Positions 8,939 to 18,634 of a stretch of 64,000 nucleotides of DNA are shown piece after piece. The stretch lies in assembly GCF_000473205.1 (NCBI RefSeq), contig NZ_AXBF01000006.1, forward strand, positions 62,001 to 126,000. Direction: 5' to 3'. This stretch comes from Pseudophaeobacter arcticus DSM 23566. Its GTDB lineage: Bacteria > Pseudomonadota > Alphaproteobacteria > Rhodobacterales > Rhodobacteraceae. The notes below the pieces were generated by a model. The model was not told where the DNA came from and did not search any database. It was given only the letters and a program-made list of their open reading frames with translations. Positions within the stretch are counted from its first letter, which is position 1, and every line of letters begins with the position of its first letter. A program made the translations under genes and the position numbers.

Positions 8939-10189
8939 ATGAAAGTCAAACAGCACATTAAGGCAGTGGTACTTGCTACTGCGCTGGCAGCAAGCGCGAC
9001 TGTTGCCTCAGCGCAGGACAAGGAGCCGATCCGCTTCGGACTCTGCTTCGACCTCAGTAAATCCTACACGTTCATTTCGCCGCAGGTGGCCCAGGCCGCG
9101 CAGGACCTGGCGATGTACACCAACGAAAATGGCGGTATCGAAGGGCATCCGGTTGAAGTCATCATTCGCGATCACGGCAACGAACCGCAGCGCGGTGTGG
9201 AATGCTACGAGCAGCTCAAGCGCGAAGGCGTTTTCCTTTTCAATTTTCTGTCCACGCCGGTCACGAACGCGGTTCTGCCGCGTGCGATGAAGGACGGCAA
9301 CGTGTTGATGCAGTCCTTTGTTGGCCGCGGTGACGCGGTGGACGGCGAAGTGTTCGAATGGGTTTTCCCGGTCGGTCCGACGTACTGGCAGCAGGCGGCA
9401 AATGACGTTGCCTTCATCAAGGGTCAGATGGGCGGTGACTTGAGCAAGGCGAAGATCGGGTTCATCTATCTGGATTATCCCTTTGGCCAGGAACCGATCG
9501 AGATCCTGAAAACGCTTTCCGAAAAGGAAGGGTTCGAACTGGAGCTGTATCCCGTGCCGCTTCCCGGGTCGGATCAGGCCGGCGCATGGAGCAAAATCCG
9601 CCGCGACAAGCCTGACTACGTGATCAGCTGGCTGCTGGCGGGCGGGCATGTGGTCGCCTCGAAGGAAATGCGCCGCAACCGTTTCCCGATCGACCGCTAT
9701 CTGTCGGTGAACTGGCTGAACGAAGTTGATATCGCCAATATTGGCGCACAAGAGGCGAAAGGCATCCTGCGCGGGACCAACGTGGCCGGTGGCCAGGAAG
9801 TTCCGATCGTCAAGACGATGCTGGACACCTACTATGCCAATGGCAAGGGCAGCGGTCCCGAGAGCCTGGTGCGCGACGTGTACTACAACACGGGCATGGC
9901 GATCTACTCGGCCGGTTTCGAAGCCGCGCGGATCGCAATTACTGAAAACGGTTGGCCGATCACACCGGAAAGCATGAAGAATGCCTATGAATCGATCGAG
10001 GACTTCGATGGAAACGGCATCATGGCCCCGGTTACAGTGACCGACAAAGACCACGGTGGTGGCGGCAAGACTCGGGTCGAACAGTGGAATGGCGAAACCT
10101 GGGTTCCGCTGACCGACTGGAGCGCCGACTATCTCGACGTTGTTTGGGATGTCATCAAGCACAGCTCCGCGACGTTCACCGTCGAATAA
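8939..10189 (+). CDS. ABC importer periplasmic solute-binding protein, copy 2
   Basis: Paralogue of the protein at 7603, 416 residues, with signal peptide MKVKQHIKAVVLATALAAS and likely cleavage after ASAQ or AS-AQ near residue 24. The start was placed at ATG 8939 after GGGAGAGAGAAAAC, because the long open frame upstream lacks a signal sequence. Shared blocks with copy 1 run along the whole length (for example VNWLNEVDIANIG and DHGGGGKTR). Differences concentrate in short segments, as expected after a tandem duplication with divergence of ligand choice (inference). A strong hairpin follows the stop. Confidence 0.92.
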   Translation: MKVKQHIKAVVLATALAASATVASAQDKEPIRFGLCFDLSKSYTFISPQVAQAAQDLAMYTNENGGIEGHPVEVIIRDHGNEPQRGVECYEQLKREGVFLFNFLSTPVTNAVLPRAMKDGNVLMQSFVGRGDAVDGEVFEWVFPVGPTYWQQAANDVAFIKGQMGGDLSKAKIGFIYLDYPFGQEPIEILKTLSEKEGFELELYPVPLPGSDQAGAWSKIRRDKPDYVISWLLAGGHVVASKEMRRNRFPIDRYLSVNWLNEVDIANIGAQEAKGILRGTNVAGGQEVPIVKTMLDTYYANGKGSGPESLVRDVYYNTGMAIYSAGFEAARIAITENGWPITPESMKNAYESIEDFDGNGIMAPVTVTDKDHGGGGKTRVEQWNGETWVPLTDWSADYLDVVWDVIKHSSATFTVE

Positions 10190-10194
10190 GACAG

Positions 10195-10228
10195 AGCTTC
10201 CCCGCGGCAGACATGTCGCGGGGAAGCT
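10195..10228 (+). other. Intra-operon hairpin after solute-binding protein gene
   Basis: Perfect 12-bp stem AGCTTCCCCGCG / CGCGGGGAAGCT with a 10-base loop, starting 6 bases after the stop of the binding-protein gene. Only three T follow, so it is more likely a 3'-stability element or weak attenuator than a full terminator. It would let binding proteins be made in excess over the downstream crotonases and ETF. Confidence 0.6.
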
Positions 10229-10268
10229 TTCCGCAGTTAGATTGTCCCGAGAAAGCGAAGCAGGTATC

Positions 10269-11045
10269 ATGAGCCCCATTGACGTGAAGATCGAAGACGG
10301 AATTGCGACCGTCTGTATCAACCGGCCCGAACGTAAAAACGCGCTTTCCGTGGCGGCGACGAACGGGCTGACCGATGCTTGGGAAAAGATCGAGGCGGAT
10401 GACAGCGTTCGTGTGGCCATTCTGACTTCTGCCGATTGCGGCGTTTTCAGCGCCGGACTGGATCTGAAGGAAGCCACACAAATCGCACGCGACGAGGGTG
10501 TCGATATTCTGACCAAGATGCGCGACCCGTTTCACGAGACCATGCGCGCCTGCAAGAAACCGATCATCGCGGCGATGACAGGGTCGCTGATGGCGGGCGG
10601 CATGATGCTGACCTTGAATTGCGATCTGCGGGTCGGTCTCAAGGGGACCAAGGTCGGTATCACCGAAGTAAAGATCGGTCGTGGATCGCCTTGGGCATCG
10701 CCAGCATTGTCCATGCTGCCGCAGCCCATCCTTATGGAAATAGTTCTGACCGGCGACTTGATGCCGATCGAGCGCCTGCACGAATACGGGTTCACCAACT
10801 ATATCGAAGACACTCCCGATGCTGTCCGCGCACGGGCCTTCGACCTTGCCAAACGCATTGCCAGCGCGGCCCCGCTGTCGGTTGTTGCCGCGAAAGGCAG
10901 TGTTCGCGCAACCATGGATCTGGGCTGTGCCGGTGGCCTGAAAGAGGGCAAGCGCCTGCACGAGGTGGTTTACGCCAGCAACGACGCGATTGAAGGCCCA
11001 AAGGCCTTTGCTGAAAAGCGAGCACCCGTCTGGACCGGGACCTGA
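10269..11045 (+). CDS. Crotonase-fold enoyl-CoA hydratase/isomerase
   Basis: 258 residues, crotonase superfamily. The oxyanion-hole segments are VFSAGLDLKEA (near residue 60) and SLMAGGMMLTLNCDL (near residue 107). The region holding the catalytic glutamates in classical hydratases reads ITEVKIGRGSPWASPAL, so one of the two acids appears replaced; isomerase or another crotonase reaction is possible. The ATG at 10269 is the first start after the hairpin that keeps a normal N-terminus (MSPIDVKIEDGIATV). Twelve bases separate it from the next crotonase. Confidence 0.85.
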   Translation: MSPIDVKIEDGIATVCINRPERKNALSVAATNGLTDAWEKIEADDSVRVAILTSADCGVFSAGLDLKEATQIARDEGVDILTKMRDPFHETMRACKKPIIAAMTGSLMAGGMMLTLNCDLRVGLKGTKVGITEVKIGRGSPWASPALSMLPQPILMEIVLTGDLMPIERLHEYGFTNYIEDTPDAVRARAFDLAKRIASAAPLSVVAAKGSVRATMDLGCAGGLKEGKRLHEVVYASNDAIEGPKAFAEKRAPVWTGT

Positions 11046-11056
11046 TGGAGACTTGA

Positions 11057-11839
11057 ATGACTGAGCTTATTCGCCTGGACAGGGATGGCCCTGTCGGAAT
11101 CCTGCGGTTTCTTCAGCCGACAAAACGCAACCCTTACAGCATCGGGTTCGTCGAAGAACTGGTGGCGCTTCTGCGCGAAGCCGAACGGGACGCTACGATC
11201 CGTGTCGTTGTCATGACCGGCGGCGATCATTTCAGCAGCGGCGGCGATCTCGTTGGATTTCAGGCTGAAATCGCGAAAGGCGCAAGGGCGACATCGGAAA
11301 TGGTCGACCGGGTTCACGATGGCGGACGCGCGGCCTATCTGTTTCGCAAGCCTCTGATTTCTGCTGTATGCGGAGTAGCATTTGGTGCCGGCCTCAGCCT
11401 GGCCCTGTCGGCGGATATCGTCGTAGCGGCCGAAGATGCCCGGCTGTGCGAGGTTTTTGCCCGCATCGGCGGCTGTCCCGACACCGGCTCGAGCTGGCTG
11501 CTTCAGCAACGTGCCGGCGCGGGCGTGGCGCGGATGCTTGTTCTCACAGGTCGTGAAATAGACGGGCGCACCGCCAAGGAACTGCGCGTCGTGGAAGAAT
11601 GCGTACCCGCCGACCAGGTCGAGCAACGCGCTCTGGAAATTGCCCGCGAGATCGCACCACACCCGATGTTCGGTGTCCAGACAACCAAGCGCGTGATGCG
11701 CGCCACGGCGGAGTGCAGCTATCTGGAGGCTCTGGACATCGAACGCGATTCCCAAAGCGTTCTGCTGTGCGCGCATGATTTTCCAGAGGCCATGAAAGCG
11801 TTCTCAGAGAAAAGAAACCCCGAATTCAATGACCGATAG
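11057..11839 (+). CDS. Crotonase-fold enoyl-CoA hydratase/isomerase
   Basis: 260 residues, second crotonase of the pair and only distantly similar to its neighbour. Oxyanion-hole segments are HFSSGGDLVGF near residue 60 and GVAFGAGLSLALSADIVVA near residue 107. The acid-bearing loop reads EVFARIGGCPDTGSSWLL, with an aspartate in place of the second glutamate, as in many isomerase-type members. The C-terminal RNPEFNDR is typical of the family. Same transcript as the importer and ETF genes. Confidence 0.87.
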   Translation: MTELIRLDRDGPVGILRFLQPTKRNPYSIGFVEELVALLREAERDATIRVVVMTGGDHFSSGGDLVGFQAEIAKGARATSEMVDRVHDGGRAAYLFRKPLISAVCGVAFGAGLSLALSADIVVAAEDARLCEVFARIGGCPDTGSSWLLQQRAGAGVARMLVLTGREIDGRTAKELRVVEECVPADQVEQRALEIAREIAPHPMFGVQTTKRVMRATAECSYLEALDIERDSQSVLLCAHDFPEAMKAFSEKRNPEFNDR

Positions 11840-11879
11840 GTCGGTGGAAACCATATCGAAGAACCAAAGGAGAACGTAG

Positions 11880-12638
11880 ATGAAGGTGCTTGTGCCTGTC
11901 AAACGCGTGATCGACTACAACGTGAAGGTCCGCGTCAAGGCGGACGGAAGCGGTGTCGATCTCGCCAATGTCAAAATGTCGATGAACCCGTTCGACGAAA
12001 TCGCGGTCGAAGAGGCGATCCGCCTGAAAGAGGCCGGCAAGGCCGAAGAAATCGTCGTGGTTTCCATTGGCGTCAAACAGGCGCAGGAAACCCTGCGCAC
12101 TGCGCTGGCCATGGGTGCGGATCGTGCCATTCTGGTGGTTGCCGCCGATGATGTGCACACCGACATCGAGCCGCTGGCCGTCGCGAAAATCCTGGCCAAG
12201 GTGGTCGAGGAAGAGCAGCCCGGTCTGGTTCTGGCGGGCAAACAGGCCATTGACAACGACATGAACGCCACCGGCCAGATGCTGTCGGCGATCCTCGGTT
12301 GGAGCCAGGCGACCTTTGCCTCGGAAATGGGCATCGATGGCGACAGTGCCGTCGTGACCCGCGAAGTTGACGGCGGCCTGCAGACCATCAAGGTCAAGAT
12401 GCCCGCGATCGTCACTGTGGACCTGCGCCTGAACGAGCCGCGCTATGCGTCGCTGCCCAACATCATGAAGGCCAAGAAAAAGCCGCTGGATGAGAAAACC
12501 GCCGATGATTACGGCGTTGATGTCACGCCGCGTCTGGAAATCGTCAAAACCTCCGAGCCCGCGGCACGCGCGGCCGGTATCATGGTCGGCTCGGTGGACG
12601 AGCTGGTCGCAAAACTCAAAGAAGCGGGGGCTGTGTAA
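11880..12638 (+). CDS. etfB: Electron transfer flavoprotein beta subunit
   Basis: Small ETF subunit, 252 residues, binding AMP and forming a heterodimer with EtfA; takes electrons from acyl-CoA dehydrogenases. Recognised by [20 protein letters not shown] at the start, the signature [16 protein letters not shown] near residue 33 and the AMP site [13 protein letters not shown] near residue 120. The start follows AAAGGAG. It overlaps etfA by one base (TAATG). Lying at the end of the operon controlled by site A, it may be the electron acceptor of the many dehydrogenases here, or the cell's general ETF. Confidence 0.97.
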   Translation: MKVLVPVKRVIDYNVKVRVKADGSGVDLANVKMSMNPFDEIAVEEAIRLKEAGKAEEIVVVSIGVKQAQETLRTALAMGADRAILVVAADDVHTDIEPLAVAKILAKVVEEEQPGLVLAGKQAIDNDMNATGQMLSAILGWSQATFASEMGIDGDSAVVTREVDGGLQTIKVKMPAIVTVDLRLNEPRYASLPNIMKAKKKPLDEKTADDYGVDVTPRLEIVKTSEPAARAAGIMVGSVDELVAKLKEAGAV

Positions 12639-13564
12639 TGGCTGTTCTTCTTCTCGCAGAAGTCACCAATGGTGAACTGGCAATCGACGCAACCGCCAAG
12701 GCCGTGACCGCGGCCAAGGCCCTGGGCGATGTGACCGTTCTGTGCGCGGGCGCCTCTGCTGCTGCCGCAGGCGACGCCGCCGCCATGATCGACGGTGTGG
12801 CTAAGGTTCTGGTCGCCGAAGACGCATCGCTGGGTCACCGCCTGGCCGAACCGACCGCCGCGCTGATCGCATCGCTGGCCGGTGACTATGAACATATCGT
12901 CGCCCCGGCCACCACGGACGCCAAGAACGTCATGCCGCGCGTTGCCGCGCTGCTGGACGTGATGGTCCTGTCGGACGTGTCCGGCGTTGTCGATGGCAAC
13001 ACGTTCGAGCGCCCGATCTATGCCGGGAACGCGATTCAGACCGTCAAATCGTCGGATGTGAAAAAGGTCATCACCTTCCGCACCTCGACCTTTGATGCCG
13101 CTGGCGAAGGCGGCTCGGCCGCAGTCGAAACCATCGGTGCTGCCGACAACCCCGGCCTGTCCGAATGGGTCGAAGACAAGGTTGCCGCATCGGACCGCCC
13201 CGAGCTGACCTCGGCCGGCGTGGTCGTGTCCGGTGGCCGTGGCGTCGGATCTGAAGAGGATTTTGCCCTGATCGAGAAGCTGGCTGACAAGCTGGGCGCC
13301 GCCGTTGGGGCTTCGCGCGCTGCTGTCGACTCGGGCTACGCCCCGAACGACTGGCAGGTGGGTCAAACCGGCAAGGTTGTTGCCCCCGAACTGTATGTCG
13401 CCGTTGGCATCTCGGGCGCCATCCAACACCTGGCTGGCATGAAGGACTCGAAGATCATCGTCGCGATCAACAAGGACGAAGAAGCACCGATTTTCCAGGT
13501 TGCTGACTTCGGCCTGGTCGCCGACCTGTTCGAGGCCGTCCCGGCCCTGACTGACGCACTGTAA
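12638..13564 (+). CDS. etfA: Electron transfer flavoprotein alpha subunit
   Basis: Large ETF subunit, 308 residues, carrying the FAD that passes electrons to ETF:ubiquinone oxidoreductase. The C-terminal FAD-binding half shows [44 protein letters not shown] and [13 protein letters not shown] in the normal order. Length is normal. Last gene of the operon; a textbook intrinsic terminator follows 22 bases after the stop. Confidence 0.97.
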   Translation: MAVLLLAEVTNGELAIDATAKAVTAAKALGDVTVLCAGASAAAAGDAAAMIDGVAKVLVAEDASLGHRLAEPTAALIASLAGDYEHIVAPATTDAKNVMPRVAALLDVMVLSDVSGVVDGNTFERPIYAGNAIQTVKSSDVKKVITFRTSTFDAAGEGGSAAVETIGAADNPGLSEWVEDKVAASDRPELTSAGVVVSGGRGVGSEEDFALIEKLADKLGAAVGASRAAVDSGYAPNDWQVGQTGKVVAPELYVAVGISGAIQHLAGMKDSKIIVAINKDEEAPIFQVADFGLVADLFEAVPALTDAL

Positions 13565-13586
13565 ATTGCGTCACATCAAATGCGAG

Positions 13587-13613
13587 AAGGCCCGCCATCC
13601 GGCGGGCCTTTTT
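13587..13613 (+). terminator. Intrinsic terminator after etfA
   Basis: Perfect 10-bp GC-rich stem AAGGCCCGCC / GGCGGGCCTT with loop ATCC, followed by TTT, making a run of five T. It closes the rightward operon that begins at 1169. The opposite strand has an A-run on the other flank, so it may also slow transcription from the thiolase gene. Confidence 0.9.
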
Positions 13614-13676
13614 GTATGCTCATCTTGTTACTAATTGAAAGGGAACCGCTTTTTTGAGGTGCCCATAGACTCTAAT

Positions 13677-14852
13677 TCATATGGCTTCTATGGCTAGGGC
13701 AATCCCCTGCCCACCACCGATACACATGGTAATCAGCGCGCGTTTTGCGCCGGTACGCTCCAGCTCGTAGAGCGCTTTGACAAAGATTATGGCCCCCGAC
13801 GCCCCGATAGGATGTCCGAGAGCAATTGCGCCGCCGTTGGGGTTCACCTTGTTGCCATCCAGACCAAGAGTTTTACTCACGGCCAAAGCCTGAGCCGCGA
13901 AGGCTTCGTTTGACTCGATGACGTCGAAATCAGAAATTGTCAGGCCTGTACGTTTCAAAAGTCCTTCGACAGCCGGAATTGGCCCGATTCCCATGATGTC
14001 CGGGCGTACTCCTGCAACATGATATCCAAGCAGGCGTGCGCGCGGTTTCAACCCTGCATCTGATGCAGCATCTGCCGTGGCCAGCACAACTGCGGCGGCC
14101 CCATCATTGAGACCCGAAGCATTCCCCGCCGTCACGGTGCCATCCTTCTGGAAGGCCGGACGCAGTTTGCCGAGCATTTCAACTGTGCTCGCCTTGGGGT
14201 GTTCATCGGTGTCAAAAGAAGCAGTGTTGCGTTTGACCTTGACCTCGACGGGAACGATCTGGGATTTGAAATACCCCTCTTTGAGCGCGTTCAGAGCGCG
14301 CTCCTGGCTTTGAAGGGCAAACGCATCCTGAGCTTCGCGCGTGATGTCGTATTCGGCGGCGACGTTTTCCGCTGTTACGCCCATATGCCCGGTGCCAAAC
14401 GGACAGTTCAACGCGCCGAGCATCATGTCAGTTGCACCCGTGTCACCCATTTTCTGCCCCCAGCGAATGGCTGGCACGATATAGGGCGAGCGGCTCATGC
14501 TTTCGCTGCCACCGGCAAGAGCCATTGTTGCATCACCCAGCATCAGCGACTGCGCCGCTGACACAATAGCCTGTAGCCCAGAACCGCAGAGCCGATTGAC
14601 GTTCATTGCGGGCGCCTTTTCTGGCACGCCAGCGGCAATAGACGCCGCGCGGCTAAGATACATGTCGCGCGGCTCTGTGTTAATAACATGGCCAAAAACA
14701 ACGTTTCCAACCTGCTTGCCTTCGACACCTGAACGCGCAAGCGCCTCTTTCGCCACTATGCTACCCAGTTCGATCGGAGACGTGCCCGAAAGAGAGCCGC
14801 CAAAGGTTCCGATGGCTGTTCGCACACCATCCAATACTACGATATCTTTCAT
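13677..14852 (-). CDS. Thiolase (acetyl-CoA C-acyltransferase)
   Basis: 391 residues. Degradative-type thiolase that cleaves 3-oxoacyl-CoA with CoA. The nucleophile is in [10 protein letters not shown] (Cys near residue 88); the general-base and second-cysteine motifs are [25 protein letters not shown] and MCIGGGQG, all intact. ATG 14852 was chosen because GGAG lies 5 bases upstream; a GTG six bases earlier is too close to it. Transcribed leftward, converging on the etf operon. Site B at 15048 lies about 200 bases upstream and could affect it, but no good leftward promoter is seen there. Confidence 0.93.
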   Translation of the reverse strand: MKDIVVLDGVRTAIGTFGGSLSGTSPIELGSIVAKEALARSGVEGKQVGNVVFGHVINTEPRDMYLSRAASIAAGVPEKAPAMNVNRLCGSGLQAIVSAAQSLMLGDATMALAGGSESMSRSPYIVPAIRWGQKMGDTGATDMMLGALNCPFGTGHMGVTAENVAAEYDITREAQDAFALQSQERALNALKEGYFKSQIVPVEVKVKRNTASFDTDEHPKASTVEMLGKLRPAFQKDGTVTAGNASGLNDGAAAVVLATADAASDAGLKPRARLLGYHVAGVRPDIMGIGPIPAVEGLLKRTGLTISDFDVIESNEAFAAQALAVSKTLGLDGNKVNPNGGAIALGHPIGASGAIIFVKALYELERTGAKRALITMCIGGGQGIALAIEAI

Positions 14853-15037
14853 TTTCACTCCGGTTCTTCATTTTTTGCGTCACGCAGGCCGTGTACTGCC
14901 CAGTGTCAGCCCGTTACCCTGACCTGCGCGTTCGGTGCCTTGGTGGAACTTGCCTGGGAGTAGGAAGTTGATACCGCGCCAGTTCAGGAAAGCCGTCTCG
15001 AGCAAAATAACGCGGCGTTTGCCTTGAGACTGGGCCA

Positions 15038-15065
15038 TTGCCGAAAAAATAACAGATGTTAGATT
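15038..15065 (+). promoter_or_regulatory. Promoter with imperfect TetR-type operator (site B)
   Basis: AATAACAGATGTTAGA at 15048-15063 matches the shared palindrome in 14 of 16 positions; only the two outermost left bases differ. TTGCCG (15038-15043) and TAGATT (15060-15065) are 16 bases apart, and TG at 15057-15058 makes an extended -10. It lies 35 bases before the dehydrogenase start at 15100. The stretch 14853-15037 to its left holds no convincing gene. Confidence 0.65.
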
Positions 15066-15099
15066 TATGGCAATACCAACCTTAGGAATGGATTCCAAA

Positions 15100-16257
15100 A
15101 TGTCTCTGATTACGAATAGTTCGGCCTGGGCCGCAGATGAACATAAGATGTTCGCGGATAGCACACGCAAGCTTTTCGATGCCGAAATGGCTCCAAACAT
15201 CGAAAAATGGGCGGAGCAGGGCATTGTTGACCGCGACTTCTGGAAAACAGTCGGTCAACAGGGTGTCATGGGTGGCTCGATTGCCGAAGAATATGGCGGG
15301 TTCGGTGGCGGCATCGGGTTCGATGCGATTACCGTTTACGAGCAAGGGCGCACCGGTGACACGGGTTGGGGCTATGGCATCCAGTCCATCGTAATCCATT
15401 ATATCAACGCCTATGGCAGCGAAGAACAGAAGAAAAAGTGGTTGCCGAAGCTGGTCAGCGGCGACAGTGTCGCGGCGATCGCGATGACCGAGCCAGGAAC
15501 GGGCTCTGACCTCCAGAACGTCCAGACCCATGCGGAAAAGGATGGCAACCATTACAAGATCAACGGCTCGAAGATCTTCATCACCAACGGACATACAGCC
15601 GATCTGGTTGTCGTCGTGGCAAAGACCGACCGTAACGCTGGCGCCAAGGGCGTTTCGCTGATCGTTCTGGAAACCGAGGACGCCGAAGGCTTTCGTAGGG
15701 GACGGAACCTGAAGAAGTTGGGCATGAAGGGATCGGATACGGCTGAGTTGTTCTTCGAGGATGTGCGCGTGCCTACGGCGAACCTGCTTGGCCCGGAAGA
15801 AGGGCAAGGTTTCTACCAGTTGATGAAGCAGCTCCCTTGGGAACGGCTGATGATTGGCGTTACCGCGCTAGGCTTCATTGACTTTGCCATCGATGAAACT
15901 GTGAAATATGTACAGGACCGCAAGGCATTTGGTAACCGCATCATGGATTTCCAGAACACACGCTTCAAATTGGCGGAATGCAAGACCAAGGCCGAATTGC
16001 TGCGCACCTTCGTCAATGACGGGCTCGTGCGCCTCGAAAAGGGCGAACTTGATGCGGCCACGGCCTCGATGGCGAAATGGTGGGGCAGCCAGACGCAAAA
16101 CGAGGTCATGCATGAATGCCTGCAACTGCACGGCGGTTATGGTTTCATGATGGAATACCCGATCGCGCGCCTTTATGCCGACAGCCGGGTCCAGATGATC
16201 TATGGCGGCACCAACGAGATCATGAAGGAACTGATCGCACGTTCGATGGATGTTTGA
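15100..16257 (+). CDS. Acyl-CoA dehydrogenase
   Basis: 385 residues, canonical acyl-CoA dehydrogenase with all expected elements: flavin loop AIAMTEPGTGSDLQNVQT, the second signature ITNGHTADLVVVVAKT, and the C-terminal catalytic glutamate in YGGTNEIMKELIARS. Two in-frame ATGs upstream (15067, 15088) are so near the operator that 15100 (MSLITNSSAW), with AGGA upstream, is preferred. A one-gene unit under site B; it converges on the CoA transferase gene 20 bases downstream. Confidence 0.93.
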   Translation: MSLITNSSAWAADEHKMFADSTRKLFDAEMAPNIEKWAEQGIVDRDFWKTVGQQGVMGGSIAEEYGGFGGGIGFDAITVYEQGRTGDTGWGYGIQSIVIHYINAYGSEEQKKKWLPKLVSGDSVAAIAMTEPGTGSDLQNVQTHAEKDGNHYKINGSKIFITNGHTADLVVVVAKTDRNAGAKGVSLIVLETEDAEGFRRGRNLKKLGMKGSDTAELFFEDVRVPTANLLGPEEGQGFYQLMKQLPWERLMIGVTALGFIDFAIDETVKYVQDRKAFGNRIMDFQNTRFKLAECKTKAELLRTFVNDGLVRLEKGELDAATASMAKWWGSQTQNEVMHECLQLHGGYGFMMEYPIARLYADSRVQMIYGGTNEIMKELIARSMDV

Positions 16258-16277
16258 TCCGTTCGGTGCCGGGGGGG

Positions 16278-17444
16278 TTATTCTTCTCCCGGCCCGAGGA
16301 TATCTTCGCTGTGCTCCCCCAGTCGAGGGGCAGGGCGGTGATCATGCCGCGCCGGCGTTGCCGAGAATCGTATCGGCGGGCGTGTCGTCCAGATCGCACC
16401 TTCGGTTGGGTGATCAATCTGTTGAAAGAACCCGGTCGCGGCAAGATGGGGATCGTTCGGCAAATCCGACAGGTTGCGCACCGGCATGGCGGGTATGTCG
16501 GCATTCTCCATCAGGGCAAGCCAGTCATCTGTTGTCCGAGTTAGGGCAATCTGCGCCACCATATCGTATACAGCGCCGATGTTGCGGCTACGGGTGTCCA
16601 TGTCAGTGACCCAGACGTGGTCGATCATGTCATCGCGCCCGACCGCCTTGAAGAACCGCGCCCATTGTACGTTGGTGTAGGGCAGAATTGTGATATATCC
16701 ATCTGCCGTCTTAACCGGACGCCTATGCGGAACCAGCATCCGGGCATAGCCGAAATCCTGCGGGGTCTCTTCGAAGGTGGCACCATCCAGATGTTCGGCC
16801 AGCAGGAAGGCGGCCAGCGTCTCAAACATCGGCACCTCGACATGCTGGGCTTCTCCCGTACGCTCGCGGTGGAACAGGGCTCCCATCACGGCATAGGCGG
16901 CCGTCACGCCGCCAAGCTTGTCGGCTAGAATCGTAGGGGCATATGCGGGCGGCGCTTCGGGATCGCGCAATGTTGCCAGGCTAGCTAACCCGGAAACCGA
17001 CTGGACGGCATCGTCGAACGCGGGTCGGGCGGCATAGGGTCCGTCCTGCCCGAATCCAGTGGCAGATACCGTGATCAGGTTCGGATTTTCCTGGCGTAGG
17101 GTTTCGGGATCGAGAGACAATCTGGCTAGCGCCGCAGGCCGTATGCTTGAAATCATCACGTCGGCATCGATAAGCAGCTTGCGCAATCGATCCCGACCGG
17201 TCTGCGTCTTCAGATCGAGTACGACACTGCGCTTGTTACGGTTGGTACCCAGAAAAGCGGCGCCCATCTGTTTGTTGCGTGATGGCTGGACCTGGCGAAG
17301 AAGATCGCCCTCTGGGCCTTCCACCTTGATCACATCGGCCCCCAGATCGCCCAGCATTTGCGTCGCCAAAGGTCCGAAAACGACCGAAGTCAGATCCACG
17401 ATCTTCACGCCTTGAAGGATCGCGGGTTTTTTCTCAGCGGTCAT
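16278..17444 (-). CDS. Family III (CaiB/BaiF) CoA transferase
   Basis: 388 residues. Formyl-CoA-transferase-like fold that moves CoA between carboxylic acids. The N-terminal motif is KIVDLTSVVFGPLATQMLGD, the fingerprint is GADVIKVE, and the catalytic aspartate is in PTILADKLGG. It overlaps the upstream paralogue by four bases (ATGA at 17441-17444). Two unlike family III proteins side by side could form a heteromer, as in some succinyl-CoA:aromatic-acid transferases, or work on different acids; the sequence does not decide. Confidence 0.9.
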   Translation of the reverse strand: MTAEKKPAILQGVKIVDLTSVVFGPLATQMLGDLGADVIKVEGPEGDLLRQVQPSRNKQMGAAFLGTNRNKRSVVLDLKTQTGRDRLRKLLIDADVMISSIRPAALARLSLDPETLRQENPNLITVSATGFGQDGPYAARPAFDDAVQSVSGLASLATLRDPEAPPAYAPTILADKLGGVTAAYAVMGALFHRERTGEAQHVEVPMFETLAAFLLAEHLDGATFEETPQDFGYARMLVPHRRPVKTADGYITILPYTNVQWARFFKAVGRDDMIDHVWVTDMDTRSRNIGAVYDMVAQIALTRTTDDWLALMENADIPAMPVRNLSDLPNDPHLAATGFFQQIDHPTEGAIWTTRPPIRFSATPARHDHRPAPRLGEHSEDILGPGEE

Positions 17445-18607
17445 TTAGTTGCCCAACCTTTTTTTGAACGAGGGTAGAACTCGGCGCGAAGGGCTTTGCC
17501 TTCCGCATCGAAGGCCGGGCAGGGGCCCAGTGTCGTTTCGCCGACGCTGCGCCGGATCGGGGGTGTCGGGACCTTGATCTCGCCGGAGGGTGTGCCAATC
17601 ACGGACCGGTCAAGCTGAGGGTGATCGGACAGGGTCGCCACGTCGTTCACGGCCCCGGAGGCAATGCCCGCAGCGTCAAGCCGCTTCAGCATCTCGGCGC
17701 GGTCATGAGAGGAGAACACGGCCTTGATGAGCGCTTCGAGCGCGGGCTTGTTTTCAATTCGCGCCGTGTTGTCGTGAAACCGGGGGTCGGTTGCCAGAGG
17801 CGCGTCGCCCAGTATGTGTTCACAGAACCGTTGCCATTCGCCGCTGTGCTGCACGGTAATGACGACAAGCTGACCGTCCTTGCACGCATAGGCCCCGTAC
17901 GGGCAGATGACCGTGTGGTTCAGTCCGACACGGGGTGTCGGCTTGCCAAGGTAATCGTGATATAGCAGCGGAACCGACATCCAGTCGGCCATCACGTCAA
18001 ACATTGCCACCGAAACACCGCTGCCCTTGCCGGTGCGATCACGCCCGACAAGTGCTTCGCAAATTCCGGCATGGGCTGTCATACCGGTGGCAATATCGCA
18101 GACGGAAACGCCAACCCGCCCCGGTCCGTCCGCCGTGCCGGTCACCGATGCCAGACCGCTTTCGCATTGCACCAGAAGATCATAGGCCTTGGCATTGCGC
18201 ATCGGACCGTCCTCACCGTATCCGGTGATGTCGCAGGTCACGAGACGCGGGAACCTCTCTCGCAGCGTGGCGGAATCGAGCCCAAGCTTGACCAGCGCGC
18301 CCGGCAGCAGGTTTTGAATAAACACATCCGCGTTTTCCAGCATCCTGAGCAGGATTTCCCGGTCCTCGCCGGCTTTAATATCCAGGGCGACCGATTCTTT
18401 CCCTCGGTTCAGCCATGTGAAATAGGCGCTTTCACCATTGGCGGCGGTATCGTAGGCGCGGGCGAAATCGCCTGTGCCCTTGCGTTCGATCTTGATCACG
18501 CGCGCGCCGGCATCGGCCAGTCGCGAGGAGCAAAAAGGCGCGGCGACTGCCTGTTCCAGCGCAACTATGAGTTTGCCAGAAAGGGGGGCTAAATCTGAAC
18601 CTGACAT
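17441..18607 (-). CDS. Family III (CaiB/BaiF) CoA transferase
   Basis: 388 residues from ATG 18607 (MSGSDLAPLSGKLIVALEQA). N-terminal segment AVAAPFCSSRLADAGARVIK, the block KAGEDREILLRMLENADVFI, and catalytic aspartate in VSVCDIATGMTAH. The chosen start lies 37 bases from site C; longer frames would run through the operator. The leftward promoter has TTGATA/TAGATT with 17-base spacing, giving a leader of about 28 bases. Co-transcribed with 16278. Confidence 0.9.
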   Translation of the reverse strand: MSGSDLAPLSGKLIVALEQAVAAPFCSSRLADAGARVIKIERKGTGDFARAYDTAANGESAYFTWLNRGKESVALDIKAGEDREILLRMLENADVFIQNLLPGALVKLGLDSATLRERFPRLVTCDITGYGEDGPMRNAKAYDLLVQCESGLASVTGTADGPGRVGVSVCDIATGMTAHAGICEALVGRDRTGKGSGVSVAMFDVMADWMSVPLLYHDYLGKPTPRVGLNHTVICPYGAYACKDGQLVVITVQHSGEWQRFCEHILGDAPLATDPRFHDNTARIENKPALEALIKAVFSSHDRAEMLKRLDAAGIASGAVNDVATLSDHPQLDRSVIGTPSGEIKVPTPPIRRSVGETTLGPCPAFDAEGKALRAEFYPRSKKGWATK

Positions 18608-18634
18608 GAGTTTCCCGAAAATGTTCCAAAGAGG

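Noticed and set aside
10233..10244. Half-site GTTAGA before the crotonase gene at 10269
   Set aside because: Only one arm is present and no promoter is evident; it lies inside an operon.
14880..15038. Small leftward frame of 52 codons next to site B
   Set aside because: No ribosome site and no recognised family; could be a remnant, but the evidence is too thin.
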